Shown: positions 10,312 to 19,577 of the stretch, in pieces
Layout: every line of letters starts with the position of its first letter
Position numbering within the stretch: the stretch's first letter is position 1
DNA from: Methylomonas sp. UP202
Lineage (GTDB): Bacteria; Pseudomonadota; Gammaproteobacteria; Methylococcales; Methylomonadaceae
DNA length: 64,000 nt
Direction of reading: 5' to 3'
Assembly: GCF_029910655.1 (NCBI RefSeq)
Contig: NZ_CP123897.1
Span: forward strand, 5,197,547 to 5,261,546
Made by a program: the position numbers and the translations under genes
Notes under the pieces: model-generated
The model's database searches: none
Seen by the model: only the letters and a program-made list of their open reading frames with translations
What the model was told of the DNA's origin: nothing

Positions 10312-11052
10312 ATGAAGTCCGCCGTCCGTTTTTTGCTGGCCGTCTGTGTGGCGCTGGCAACGACCCAGCCGGCCGCCGCCGCCGACCTGACCCGGGCCGA
10401 AGTTCAACAGCTGTTGGCCAAGGCCGACCAGCAACACCCCGCCGACTTACGCCGCAAGGATTTGAAGGGCGTCGATTTGTCCCATCTGGATTTTCGCCAT
10501 GCCGACCTGTGGGGCGCCGATCTGCGCCGCGCCGATTTCAATCACAGCAATCTGGCCGGTTTGACGCTGGATTTGACCGTGATGACCGGTATTAACCTAA
10601 ACGGCGCCAACCTGAGCCGTACCAGCATCTTCGGCGTCAGCCTGATGCATGCCGATCTGCGCGGCGCCGACCTGAGCGGTAGCCGGGTCGTCGCGATCAT
10701 GGACGGCGCGAACTTGAGCGGCGCCAACATCAGCGGCGCCGATTGGGCCGCCGACATGAAAAACCAATCCATGGGTCTGATGCGCGCCAGCCTGAAAGGC
10801 GCCAACCTGAGCGGCGCCAATCTCAGCCAGGCCAAACTCGGCCGAGCCATGCTCAAGCACGCCAAACTGATGCAAGCCAATCTGCGCGGCGCCGATCTCT
10901 ATTCGGCCGACATGGACGGCGCCGACCTGAGCGGCGCCGACCTGACCGATGCCAATTTTTCGGCGACCAAACTGCACGATGCCATTTTTACCGGCGCTGT
11001 CACCGATGGTGCCCGCTTCGACGGCGCCCAACATAAACCCGATTTCCAATAA
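10312..11052 (+). CDS. Exported pentapeptide-repeat protein
   Basis: A 246-residue protein with an N-terminal signal peptide ending near AAAADL (about residue 23), then about 35 consecutive A(D/N)LxG-type pentapeptides from residue ~45 to ~235. The repeats should fold as a right-handed quadrilateral beta-helix. A break around ADWAADMKNQSMG may be a loop. A good AGGAG ribosome site precedes the ATG. The signal peptide suggests a periplasmic location, unlike the cytoplasmic Qnr/MfpA gyrase-protecting members. Function unknown. The next gene starts 15 nt downstream, so the two may be cotranscribed. Confidence 0.85.
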   Translation: MKSAVRFLLAVCVALATTQPAAAADLTRAEVQQLLAKADQQHPADLRRKDLKGVDLSHLDFRHADLWGADLRRADFNHSNLAGLTLDLTVMTGINLNGANLSRTSIFGVSLMHADLRGADLSGSRVVAIMDGANLSGANISGADWAADMKNQSMGLMRASLKGANLSGANLSQAKLGRAMLKHAKLMQANLRGADLYSADMDGADLSGADLTDANFSATKLHDAIFTGAVTDGARFDGAQHKPDFQ

Positions 11053-11067
11053 CCGACGAGCTCCGAT

Positions 11068-12459
11068 ATGCCAATTCCCGCGCAACTCACCCGGCGTAAA
11101 TCCGTCGACGCCCTGACCTGCGTCGAGCATGGACTGAAGCAGACCCTGACCGCAAAGGACTTGACGCTGCTCGGCATCGGCGCGGTGATCGGTGCCGGGA
11201 TTTTCGTGTTGACCGGCATCGCCGCCGCCAAATACGCCGGCCCGGCCATCGTGGTGTCCTTCATCCTGGCAGGCATCGCTTGCGGGCTGGCGGCGATGTG
11301 TTACAGCGAACTGGCGGCGATGATTCCGGTCTCGGGCAGCGCCTACAGCTATGCCTACGCGACGATGGGCGAATTGATGGCCTGGATCATCGGCTGGGAT
11401 TTGGTGCTGGAATATGCGTTGGCCAGCAGCACGGTGGCGATAGGCTGGGCCGGATATCTAACCAGTTTTCTGGATGCGCTGGGGCTGCATCTACCCACTT
11501 ATCTGACCACGGCCTACTTGGCTAATCCCGAGGCCGGTTTCATTAACTTGCCAGCAGTCTCCGTGATCTTGCTACTGACCGGGCTGCTGGTCACCGGTAT
11601 CCGCCAATCGGCGATCTTCAACTTCGTGATGGTGTTGATCAAGCTTTCGGTGATCGTGGTATTCATCATTGCCGGTTCCGGACATATTCAAACTCAGAAC
11701 TGGGCCGACTTCACGCCGTTCGGTTTCGGCGGCGTACTAACCGGCGCCGGCGTGATTTTCTTCGCCTACATCGGCTTCGACGCGGTATCCACCGCCGCCC
11801 AGGAAGCCATCAACCCGCAGCGCGACGTGCCGATCGGCATCATCGGCTCGTTGGCGGTCTGTACCTTGCTTTATATTTTGGTGGCCGGGGTGTTGACCGG
11901 CATCATTCCGTACACCGAGCTGAACGTGCCGGCGCCGATTGCGCTGGCGGTCGACCATGTCGGCATGAGCTGGTTGTCGCCGATTATTAAAATCGCCGCC
12001 ATCGCCGGGCTGACTTCGGTGATGCTGGTGTTACTGATGGGGCAAAGCCGAATCTTCTTCTCGATGGCCAAGGATCAACTACTACCTCCGCTGTTCGCCC
12101 AAGTACACCCTAATTTTCAAACCCCGTATTTATCGACGATTCTGGTCGGCATCGCGGTCTCCTTGCTGGCCGGCTTCATGCCGATCGAGAAACTCGGCGA
12201 ATTGGTCAGTATCGGCACGCTGTTCGCGTTCGTGCTGGTGTGCGGCGGAGTCTGGATTTTGCGGAACAGTCATCCGGAAATGGAACGTCATTTTAAATGC
12301 CCGGCGGTACCGTACGTGCCGATTGCCGGTATTTTGGTGTGCTTGAGTTTGATGGCAGGCCTGCCGGTCGACACTTGGATCAGGTTGGTGGTGTGGTTGC
12401 TGATCGGGTTTTTAATTTATTTCGGTTACGGCATAAAACACAGCCAATTACGCCGCTAG
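11068..12459 (+). CDS. APC-family amino acid permease
   Basis: A 463-residue integral membrane transporter of the amino acid-polyamine-organocation family with about 12 predicted helices. Helix 1 carries GIGAVIGAGIFVLTGIAA, the broken-helix substrate loop typical of the family, and helix 6 carries FFAYIGFDAVSTAAQE, typical of the cationic amino acid/YfnA-like subgroup. Substrate cannot be read from sequence; cationic amino acids are a reasonable guess. It follows the pentapeptide-repeat gene by 15 nt. Confidence 0.88.
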   Translation: MPIPAQLTRRKSVDALTCVEHGLKQTLTAKDLTLLGIGAVIGAGIFVLTGIAAAKYAGPAIVVSFILAGIACGLAAMCYSELAAMIPVSGSAYSYAYATMGELMAWIIGWDLVLEYALASSTVAIGWAGYLTSFLDALGLHLPTYLTTAYLANPEAGFINLPAVSVILLLTGLLVTGIRQSAIFNFVMVLIKLSVIVVFIIAGSGHIQTQNWADFTPFGFGGVLTGAGVIFFAYIGFDAVSTAAQEAINPQRDVPIGIIGSLAVCTLLYILVAGVLTGIIPYTELNVPAPIALAVDHVGMSWLSPIIKIAAIAGLTSVMLVLLMGQSRIFFSMAKDQLLPPLFAQVHPNFQTPYLSTILVGIAVSLLAGFMPIEKLGELVSIGTLFAFVLVCGGVWILRNSHPEMERHFKCPAVPYVPIAGILVCLSLMAGLPVDTWIRLVVWLLIGFLIYFGYGIKHSQLRR

Positions 12460-12626
12460 GCTGGGGCGCCGGCCGTGCAATCCCGGAGGAATGCGGGCAA
12501 ACGCTACGTCCACCGCCAGGAATTCCGACTATATTGTTAGTGCCGAAAGCGCTTCGGTATCGGCCGTCCGCCGCAGTCGATCGGCCGATACCGCAATGCG
12601 GGCATCCGTCAGCCCAGGAGTCGTTT

Positions 12627-13679
12627 ATGTTGCAAAGTTTCGGCTACGCCGCCTTCGATCCCCAGTCGCCGTTGCGGCCGTTCGCCTTTCAACGCCGGGA
12701 ACCGGGCCCTAGCGATGTGTTGATCGACATCGCCTACTGCGGCGTCTGCCACAGCGACTTGCACCAAGTGCGCAACGAGTGGCAAGGCACGACCTTCCCT
12801 ATCGTACCCGGCCATGAGATCGTCGGCCATGTCGTCAACGTCGGAACCGAGGCCGGGGATTTTAAGCCCGGCGACCGGGTAGGCGTCGGCTGCATGGTGG
12901 ACTCGTGCGGCACCTGTCCGGATTGCCTGGACCATCAAGAACAGTTTTGCAACGCGACCGTGTTTACCTATAACAGTCCGGACCCGCATACCGGCGCGAT
13001 GACTTATGGCGGCTACTCGAATCGGATCGTGGTCGACCGGCGTTTTGTGTTGCGGGTGTCGGATACACTGGCGCTAGCCGGCGTTGCGCCACTGCTGTGC
13101 GCCGGCATCACCACCTATTCGCCGCTGCGGCATTGGCGAGTCGGAGCCGGCCACAAGGTCGGCATCGTCGGTTTAGGCGGGCTGGGGCATATGGGCGTTA
13201 AATTCGCGCACGCCTTCGGCGCCGAGACCGTGTTATTCACCACCACGCCGGAAAAGGCCGCCGACGCGCAACGTTTAGGCGCCCATCAGGTGGTTGTTTC
13301 CAAGGACCCGGAAGCGATGCGCCGACATCTCGGCAGCTTCGATTTCATTCTGGATACCGTCGCCGCCGCCCACGACCTGGATGCGTATCTGAGTCTATTA
13401 AAGCGTGACGGTACCTTGTGTCTGGTCGGCGTGCCGGAGCGCCCGCATCCGTCGCCCAACGTCGGCAACCTGATTTTCAAACGCCGTTCGCTGGTCGGTT
13501 CCTTGATCGGCGGCATCCGCGAAACCCAGGAAATGCTGGATTTTTGCGCCGAACACCGTATCGTCGCCGATATCGAATTGATCGCAATGCCTGATATCGA
13601 CGCGGCTTATCGGCGCATGCTGAACAACGACGTAAAATATCGCTTCGTGATCGACATGGCGACGCTGCCCGTCCAATAA
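12627..13679 (+). CDS. Zinc-dependent NAD(P) alcohol dehydrogenase (YahK/CAD type)
   Basis: Medium-chain dehydrogenase of 350 residues. Catalytic zinc motif CGVCHSD lies at residues 38-44 and GHEIVG follows; the structural zinc loop has the four cysteines of SCGTCPDCLDHQEQFC; the Rossmann loop is GLGGLGHMG. These point to the cinnamyl-alcohol-dehydrogenase/YahK branch, which reduces a range of aldehydes with NADPH. The ATG at 12627 has AGGAG 6 nt upstream and matches the family N-terminus; the frame stays open further upstream, but that part overlaps the permease gene and is not protein-like. Confidence 0.9.
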   Translation: MLQSFGYAAFDPQSPLRPFAFQRREPGPSDVLIDIAYCGVCHSDLHQVRNEWQGTTFPIVPGHEIVGHVVNVGTEAGDFKPGDRVGVGCMVDSCGTCPDCLDHQEQFCNATVFTYNSPDPHTGAMTYGGYSNRIVVDRRFVLRVSDTLALAGVAPLLCAGITTYSPLRHWRVGAGHKVGIVGLGGLGHMGVKFAHAFGAETVLFTTTPEKAADAQRLGAHQVVVSKDPEAMRRHLGSFDFILDTVAAAHDLDAYLSLLKRDGTLCLVGVPERPHPSPNVGNLIFKRRSLVGSLIGGIRETQEMLDFCAEHRIVADIELIAMPDIDAAYRRMLNNDVKYRFVIDMATLPVQ

Positions 13680-13773
13680 GCGCGGAGACGGCCATCGCCA
13701 ATCGTTGCTCCTCGGAACTTTTCGGGCCGAAAATACCGGCCACTTTTATGCCGTTTCCACTCGCGAATTGCCA

Positions 13774-16700
13774 ATGCCGACATCGCCTCGCGCGCTAGCC
13801 GCGACCTTGTTTCGCCGTTTCGTATTGACCGCCGCGATCGCGGCCTCGGGTTGGCTTGGTCTGGTTCTGGCGGTACCGCCCGGCTACGCCAGTCCGATCT
13901 GGCCGCCGGCGGGTATCGGACTGGCGGCGCTGTTGATTTGGGGACATCGCGATTGGCCGGCGATTTGGGTGGCGGCTCTGCTCATCAATCTCGGTCACGC
14001 CAGCGAGACCCTGGGCCATTTTTCGCCGCAGGTCGGTTACGCCGCGATATCGGTTGCCTGCGGCACCACCTTGCAAACGCTGTTGGCGGCCCAGTTATCG
14101 CGACGCTGGCTCTGCCCCGGTGTTCCGGCCTTGAACCGGGGCGGGCAAATTCTCCGCTACACCTTGTTGGCCGGACCGTTGTCTTGCTGGCTGGCACCCA
14201 GCGTGGGCGTGACCAGTCTGTGGTATTTCGATCTGCTGACCGAACAGGCCGCGCCGGCGAGTTGGTGGAATTGGTTTGTCGGCGATTGCTTCGGCGCGGT
14301 GATTTTGTCGCCGCTGATGTTTTGTCTGTTCGCCCGGCCCCAGCCGTTTTGGCGCGGCCGTCTGGCAACGATCGCGCTACCGACGCTGAGTCTGTTGGCG
14401 GGTCTGGTCGTGGTTTTCTTTCAGGTACAACGAGTCGAAGAACAGCGACTACGCCAGCAATTCGAGGCGAGCGCCGCGGCAATCGGCAAAGCGCTGGCGG
14501 AACACTTCAATCAGGCCGTCACCGCTTCGTTGTCGTTACACAGTCTGTTTCGGGCCTCCAGTTCGGTGGAAGCCGGCGAATTCGCGGTATTCGCCGACGG
14601 CGTGCTGGCCCGGAATCCGGATATTCTGGCCCTGGCTTGGGCGCCGCGAGTTGGCGCGGCCAACCGCGCGGCGTTCGAGGCCAAGCTTAGGCTGCGCGCG
14701 CCTGCCGCCGCCGGCATTCAGGATTTGCAAGCCGACGGCGCGTTGACGCCTGCCGGCACGCGCGATGAATATTACCCGATGTTGTACGTCGAGCCGGCAG
14801 CCCCAAATGCCGACCTGAAGGGGATGGATCTCGGCTCCGAACCGAAACGCCGGCAAACTTTGGCCCGAGCCCGGGCCAGCGGCGATCTGAGCGCCGCGAC
14901 CAACGTGGGTCTGGCGCAATTCGGCGGTCAGGAAAACGGCATGCTATTGGTGATGCCGCTGTTCGAACCCGGCGAAAACGGCGAGCTGGCCGGCTATACC
15001 TACACCGTGGTGCGTACCGGCGCGCTGGTCGCGGCCGCGTTGCGGGGCCTGCAAACGCACGGTTTGAATGTGGTGCTTAATGACCCGGACGGCGACGAGG
15101 GGGCCTCGGATCTGTTTGGCGTCGCGCACCGCACGATCTCCATGCCGGCCGATATTCGACAAAGCCTGACGCTCGGCGATCGCCGTCTGGAAATCGTCGT
15201 ACAAGCCGACGCCGACTTTATTTCGGAACAATCGTCCTGGCTACCCTGGACCGTCTTGATGGGCGGGGTGTTGTTCGCCGGGTTGTTGAACATCTATCTA
15301 CTCTCCTCGACCGGACGCGCCGAATTCGTCGAAGCCTTGGTCGAAGCCCGTACCGCCGAATTGGACATCGCCAACGCCAATCTGAAAAAAGCCTTCGCGG
15401 ATCTGGCCGAACAAGAAGGTAAATTACGCGGACTTTACGAACTGTCGCCGCTGGGTATCGCGCTGCTTGACCCCGCCGGCAACTTGCGGGAGTTCAACGA
15501 AGCCTTTCGGGATATCACCGGATACACCAGCGAGGAACTTAACCGCACCGCGCTACCCATGCTGCTTCCCGCCGACCTGACGATAGGCCCCGCCGATAGC
15601 AAGCGCTTCAGTCCCTACGAAATCGGGTTTTTACGGCCGGACGGGCGCGAACGGCTATTGCGTTTGAACGGGATGCGGCTGGCGAGCCGCGACGATGCGC
15701 CCGCCCTCTGGACCATCGTCGAAGACATCACCGAGGCGCACGCCGGCGCGGAAGTCCTGAGGCAGAGCGAATTGAAATACCGAGAGTTGTTCAACGTTTC
15801 GCACGAAGCGGTGATGGTCGTAACGCCCGCCGGATTCGTGGATTGCAATCCGGCCACGCTGGCTCTGTTTGGATACGATAACGCCGCGACCTTTTGCGGT
15901 CTGCATCCGGCCCAAGTCTCGCCGCCATTCCAGCCGGACGGTCGTCACTCCTACCCGGCCGCCAACCAAATCATGGCACAAGCCTTGACCCACGGTTTTC
16001 AAGAATTCGAATGGGAACACCTACGCGCCGACGGTACTGCGTTTCCGGCGCAAGTCACCTTGTCCGCGATCTCACTGGACGGTCAGACCGCGTTACAGGC
16101 CGTGGTCCGTGACCTTAGCGAGCGAAAGCGCGTGGAGCGCGCATTAATTGCCGCCAAGGAATCCGCCGAAGCAATGGCGCAGTCAAAATCGGCGTTTTTG
16201 GCCAATATGTCGCACGAAATCCGCACCCCGATGAATGCCATTCTCGGAATGTCGCTGCTGGCCCTGAACAAACCGGTCAGCGACGAGATTCGCGATTATC
16301 TGGAAAAAATCCACGCTTCCGCCGACAGTCTGCTCGGCATACTCAACGATATTTTGGATTTTTCCAAAATCGAAGCCGGCAAATTGGCGATACAGCCGGC
16401 ACCGTTCAGCCTGCCGACCTTGGTTGAAACCTTGAGAACGCTGTTTGCCGGCAGCGCGGCCGGTAAACAATTGGGTTTCCAGGTGGACTTGGAAGCCGAT
16501 CTGCCGACGATGGTGATAGGCGACGCACTGCGCGTGCAGCAAGTACTGGCCAATTTGCTCGGCAACGCCGTCAAATTCAGCTACCACGGCGACATCGCGC
16601 TACGCTTGCGCCGCGCCGGAACCGCACGGGAATTGATTCGTTTCGAAGTCGAGGACCACGGAATCGGCATCGCCGAGCAGGATCTGGACAAATTGTTTAC

Positions 16701-17733
16701 ACCGTTTTCGCAAATCGACAATTCGATCACCCGCGATTTCGGCGGCACCGGCCTCGGACTGGCGATCAGTCGACAATTGTTAATGTTGATGGGCAGCGAT
16801 TTTGACGTCCGCAGCAGGCTGGGTAGCGGCACGGTGTTCGGGTTCGAGCTGAATCTGCCTATCGCCGAGACCCTGCCGCCCCCAGCTCTCCCGGAAGCCG
16901 GCGCTCGGCATCAAACCGGTCTGGCCGCCGAAATGCGGGCGCGCGGCGCGGCGTTGCGCGGGGCGCGCATCCTGGTGGCGGAAGACAATCCGGTCAACCA
17001 ACGCGTGGTGTCCGAGTTCCTGCAGCTGGCCGGGATCGCGGTGGATCTGGCCGGCAACGGTCAGCAGGCTGTCGACCTAGTGCGTCAACACCGCTACGAT
17101 GCGGTATTGATGGACATCCACATGCCCTTGGTCAGCGGCTTGGAAGCGACCGCCCGTATTCGAGCCGAATCAAACCAAGCAGACGTTCCGATCATTGCGC
17201 TGACCGCCGGAGTGACTAGGGTCGAACAGGAGCGGTGTGCCGCCGCCGGCATGAACGCCTTCATCGCCAAACCGGTCAAGCCGCTCGAGTTGATCGAACG
17301 GCTTTGCGAAGAGCTGGGCCGCCCCTCAATGGTCGACGTTGGGGTAGCGTCAGTCCCGGCGCCGCATGCGCCGGAGTTGGTGAAATTGAGCGCCGCCGGT
17401 TTCGATTTCGGTCCGGTGTTGACGCTGCTCGGCGGCGACGAATCCAGCGTGTTGGAGATGCTGCGCGCCTTTAAAACTCACGCCGAAACCGATATGGCGC
17501 GGATCGAGCGGACTGTGGAACGAGGTGATTTGGCTGAAGCTCATCGCTTGTTGCATGCGCTGAAAGGCTCTGCCGGCAATCTAGGCGCCACGGCACTTTA
17601 CCAAGCGGCGGTCACATTGGACGAAGGGATGAGTCGCGGGGTATTGCGGGAAGCCGACTATCGGCGGTTTCGGCTGGCGGGGCGGGAGACTGTGACGGCT
17701 CTCGCTAGATTGGATGCGGAGCGGGACGGATAG
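13774..17733 (+). CDS. Hybrid sensor histidine kinase MASE1-CHASE-PAS-PAS-HK-REC-HPt
   Basis: A 1,319-residue membrane sensor. In order: a MASE1 multi-helix membrane domain (about 1-230, with SPIWPPAGIGLAALL), a periplasmic CHASE domain (about 235-480), a further membrane helix, two PAS domains (about 545-790), HisKA with the phospho-His at 814 (SHEIRTP), HATPase with GTGLGLAIS, one receiver domain with Asp1114 (LMDIHMP), and an HPt domain with His1261 (LHALKGSAG). This is a full internal phosphorelay whose output regulator is not adjacent. Start at 13774 chosen because MASE1 begins there; the frame continues to a TTG at 13705. CHASE domains sense small ligands in other systems; the ligand here is unknown. 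Confidence 0.92.
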   Translation: MPTSPRALAATLFRRFVLTAAIAASGWLGLVLAVPPGYASPIWPPAGIGLAALLIWGHRDWPAIWVAALLINLGHASETLGHFSPQVGYAAISVACGTTLQTLLAAQLSRRWLCPGVPALNRGGQILRYTLLAGPLSCWLAPSVGVTSLWYFDLLTEQAAPASWWNWFVGDCFGAVILSPLMFCLFARPQPFWRGRLATIALPTLSLLAGLVVVFFQVQRVEEQRLRQQFEASAAAIGKALAEHFNQAVTASLSLHSLFRASSSVEAGEFAVFADGVLARNPDILALAWAPRVGAANRAAFEAKLRLRAPAAAGIQDLQADGALTPAGTRDEYYPMLYVEPAAPNADLKGMDLGSEPKRRQTLARARASGDLSAATNVGLAQFGGQENGMLLVMPLFEPGENGELAGYTYTVVRTGALVAAALRGLQTHGLNVVLNDPDGDEGASDLFGVAHRTISMPADIRQSLTLGDRRLEIVVQADADFISEQSSWLPWTVLMGGVLFAGLLNIYLLSSTGRAEFVEALVEARTAELDIANANLKKAFADLAEQEGKLRGLYELSPLGIALLDPAGNLREFNEAFRDITGYTSEELNRTALPMLLPADLTIGPADSKRFSPYEIGFLRPDGRERLLRLNGMRLASRDDAPALWTIVEDITEAHAGAEVLRQSELKYRELFNVSHEAVMVVTPAGFVDCNPATLALFGYDNAATFCGLHPAQVSPPFQPDGRHSYPAANQIMAQALTHGFQEFEWEHLRADGTAFPAQVTLSAISLDGQTALQAVVRDLSERKRVERALIAAKESAEAMAQSKSAFLANMSHEIRTPMNAILGMSLLALNKPVSDEIRDYLEKIHASADSLLGILNDILDFSKIEAGKLAIQPAPFSLPTLVETLRTLFAGSAAGKQLGFQVDLEADLPTMVIGDALRVQQVLANLLGNAVKFSYHGDIALRLRRAGTARELIRFEVEDHGIGIAEQDLDKLFTPFSQIDNSITRDFGGTGLGLAISRQLLMLMGSDFDVRSRLGSGTVFGFELNLPIAETLPPPALPEAGARHQTGLAAEMRARGAALRGARILVAEDNPVNQRVVSEFLQLAGIAVDLAGNGQQAVDLVRQHRYDAVLMDIHMPLVSGLEATARIRAESNQADVPIIALTAGVTRVEQERCAAAGMNAFIAKPVKPLELIERLCEELGRPSMVDVGVASVPAPHAPELVKLSAAGFDFGPVLTLLGGDESSVLEMLRAFKTHAETDMARIERTVERGDLAEAHRLLHALKGSAGNLGATALYQAAVTLDEGMSRGVLREADYRRFRLAGRETVTALARLDAERDG

Positions 17734-17768
17734 GCGGCGCGGCTGGCGCACCGCCCAAGCCTTGCGGA

Positions 17769-18248
17769 TTAACGGGCCTTGATCAGTTCGACATCGAAAA
17801 TCAGCGCCGAATTGGGGCCGATGTCGCGACCGGCGCCGCGCTCGCCGTACGCCAGTTTAGCCGGGATGAACAAACGGTATTTGGCGCCTTCCTTCATCAA
17901 TTGCAGACCTTCTGTCCAACCGGGAATCACCCGATTCAACGGGAACGAGGCCGGTGCGCCGCGTTTGTAGGAACTGTCGAATTCCTTGCCGTCTATTGTC
18001 GTGCCTTGGTAATGGACGGTGACGTTGTCGGTTGGGCCGGGTTGCGCGCCGCTGCCTTCGGTAACGACTTGATATTGCAAGCCGCTGGCCGTGGTGACGA
18101 TGCCGGGCTTTTTAGCGTTTTCGGCCAAAAAGGCTTCGCCGGCGGCGAGATTTTCGGCGGGGGTAGTGGCGTTGGCCATCGAGAACATGACGAATCCTAT
18201 AATAAATGCGGTTAAAGTAGCGGCGACGCGCTGTTTTACGGTTTTCAC
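17769..18248 (-). CDS. FKBP-type peptidyl-prolyl cis-trans isomerase, exported
   Basis: A 159-residue isomerase with an N-terminal signal peptide (cleavage near MANATTP) and a C-terminal FKBP fold containing VTVHYQGTTIDGKEFDSSY, VIPGWTEGLQLM and KLAYGERGAG, the conserved active-site strands. It lacks the long dimerisation domain of FkpA and looks like the small FklB/Mip-like form. It should help fold periplasmic or outer-membrane proteins. GTG start with GGGAG upstream. Confidence 0.92.
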   Translation of the reverse strand: MKTVKQRVAATLTAFIIGFVMFSMANATTPAENLAAGEAFLAENAKKPGIVTTASGLQYQVVTEGSGAQPGPTDNVTVHYQGTTIDGKEFDSSYKRGAPASFPLNRVIPGWTEGLQLMKEGAKYRLFIPAKLAYGERGAGRDIGPNSALIFDVELIKAR

Positions 18249-18284
18249 GATAACTCCCTGCGGTTTGGTGAACGGTTTAGTTTA

Positions 18285-18875
18285 TCAGTTTTCGGCGTTC
18301 AGCTCCTGTCGGCAACCGCTTAATTGCGCGTCGTAATTGAGCGCGCGCCGGTGAACTTTTTGCGCGGTATTCAATAGCCAAGGTTTCTGCAAATAGCTGC
18401 TACGCCGGTATCCGCCCTGGCCTTCGTGATAAGCCAGATAAAGATGGTGGGTGTCGGACGCGGAAATGCCCAGCATGTCGCGAGTGGTGGCGCAGTACCA
18501 GGCCACGAAATCGCAACTGTCGGCGAAGTCTTCGCGATCGGCCCAGCCTTTCCCGGTTTTCCGCCGGTAATCGGCCCAGGTTTCGTCCTTGGCTTGCGGG
18601 TAACCGTAGGCGCTGCTGGACCGGAACCAGGGAATAAATCCTAAAATCGTCGGCCTAGGCGGTTCGGCGTCCGCGACGAAGCGGCTTTCCTGATGAATGA
18701 TGGCCATTTGCACCGCGATGGGCACGCCCCAACGCCGCGCCGAATCGAGCGAGGCCTGGTACCAGTCCTCCTTTTCCCGAAAAATTTCACACAGATTTTC
18801 GGTGTTTTTCGGCGGCAGACTGGCGCAGGCCGAGAAAAGCGTTAGACTAACGAAACCGATTAGTTTATTTTTCAT
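18285..18875 (-). CDS. SLT-like lytic transglycosylase lipoprotein
   Basis: A 196-residue lipoprotein with a signal peptide and lipobox LFSAC (Cys at residue 17). The mature part contains AIIHQESRFVADAE, matching the catalytic-Glu helix of SLT-type lytic transglycosylases, and a downstream YLAYHEGQGGYRR segment of the same family. The enzyme would cleave peptidoglycan with release of anhydro-muropeptides. It lies 36 nt upstream of the FKBP gene on the same strand. Confidence 0.82.
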   Translation of the reverse strand: MKNKLIGFVSLTLFSACASLPPKNTENLCEIFREKEDWYQASLDSARRWGVPIAVQMAIIHQESRFVADAEPPRPTILGFIPWFRSSSAYGYPQAKDETWADYRRKTGKGWADREDFADSCDFVAWYCATTRDMLGISASDTHHLYLAYHEGQGGYRRSSYLQKPWLLNTAQKVHRRALNYDAQLSGCRQELNAEN

Positions 18876-18941
18876 GCCCTAATACCCCTAAGTCACTCAG
18901 GACTCCCGACCGGAAGCCCCCGCTATCAAAAAGGACAGGCC

Positions 18942-19577
18942 ATGCCCATCGTTGAAAACCGCGCCTACCGAAAAAACCTGACCAGCCAGGGCTTGCTCTA
19001 TCTCGGGTATCAGGAACATCCGATCAAAATCGTCAATCTCTCGCTGACTGGGCTATTGGCGGAATTGGTGGATACGCCGCCGGGAAACGGCATCAAGGAC
19101 ATATTCAGCGCCCTGCAAGTTTCGCCTATCGTCGATATTTATTTACCGGAAATGCGCGTCGTGGGCGAAGCGGAAGTGGTTAGAGCCGAAGCGACCGAGC
19201 AGGGCTTTCAGATTGCGATCGAGTTTCGCCATTTATCCTACGATGCCGACCAGCTGCTGTATTCCCGGCGTGCCTACCGCAAGTCGATGACCGAGCCGGG
19301 GCATATTGTGCTGGACGGAGTCGATTATGCGTTTAGCACCGAAAACGTTTCGGTCGACGGTTTGATGATCAGGATGTTCGGATTGGTAAAAGTGCAACCG
19401 AACAGCATCGCCGATTTCGACTTCAAACATCTGGAACTGCAGGGCCAGGCCAAGGTGATCTGGGTGGAACACGACGAGTTTTCGACGCTGATCGGTCTGC
19501 AATACCAACATCTGGCGCGCGGCGATTTCAAGGGTATCCCGAATTTTTCCGTCGCCGGTTTACAAGCCGCGGGCTAG
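18942..19577 (+). CDS. Tandem PilZ-domain protein
   Basis: A 211-residue protein built of two similar halves. Each begins with RAYRK (residues 7 and about 107) followed by a segment with N(L/V)S(L/V)xG (NLSLTG, NVSVDG), the second c-di-GMP contact of PilZ domains. The second half has a full RxxxR (RRAYR); in the first half the matching Arg is replaced (NRAYRK gives only RxxR). So c-di-GMP binding by the second copy is expected and by the first is doubtful. No membrane segment or effector domain. The 3' end overlaps the convergent gene by 18 nt. Confidence 0.82.
   Translation: MPIVENRAYRKNLTSQGLLYLGYQEHPIKIVNLSLTGLLAELVDTPPGNGIKDIFSALQVSPIVDIYLPEMRVVGEAEVVRAEATEQGFQIAIEFRHLSYDADQLLYSRRAYRKSMTEPGHIVLDGVDYAFSTENVSVDGLMIRMFGLVKVQPNSIADFDFKHLELQGQAKVIWVEHDEFSTLIGLQYQHLARGDFKGIPNFSVAGLQAAG

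Noticed and set aside
10440..11030. 15-bp periodicity in the pentapeptide gene
   Set aside because: It reflects the protein repeat A(D/N)LxG, not a separate DNA repeat.
12297..12626. N-terminal extension of the alcohol dehydrogenase by 110 codons
   Set aside because: It overlaps the permease gene in another frame and is not similar to the family; the ATG at 12627 has a good ribosome site.
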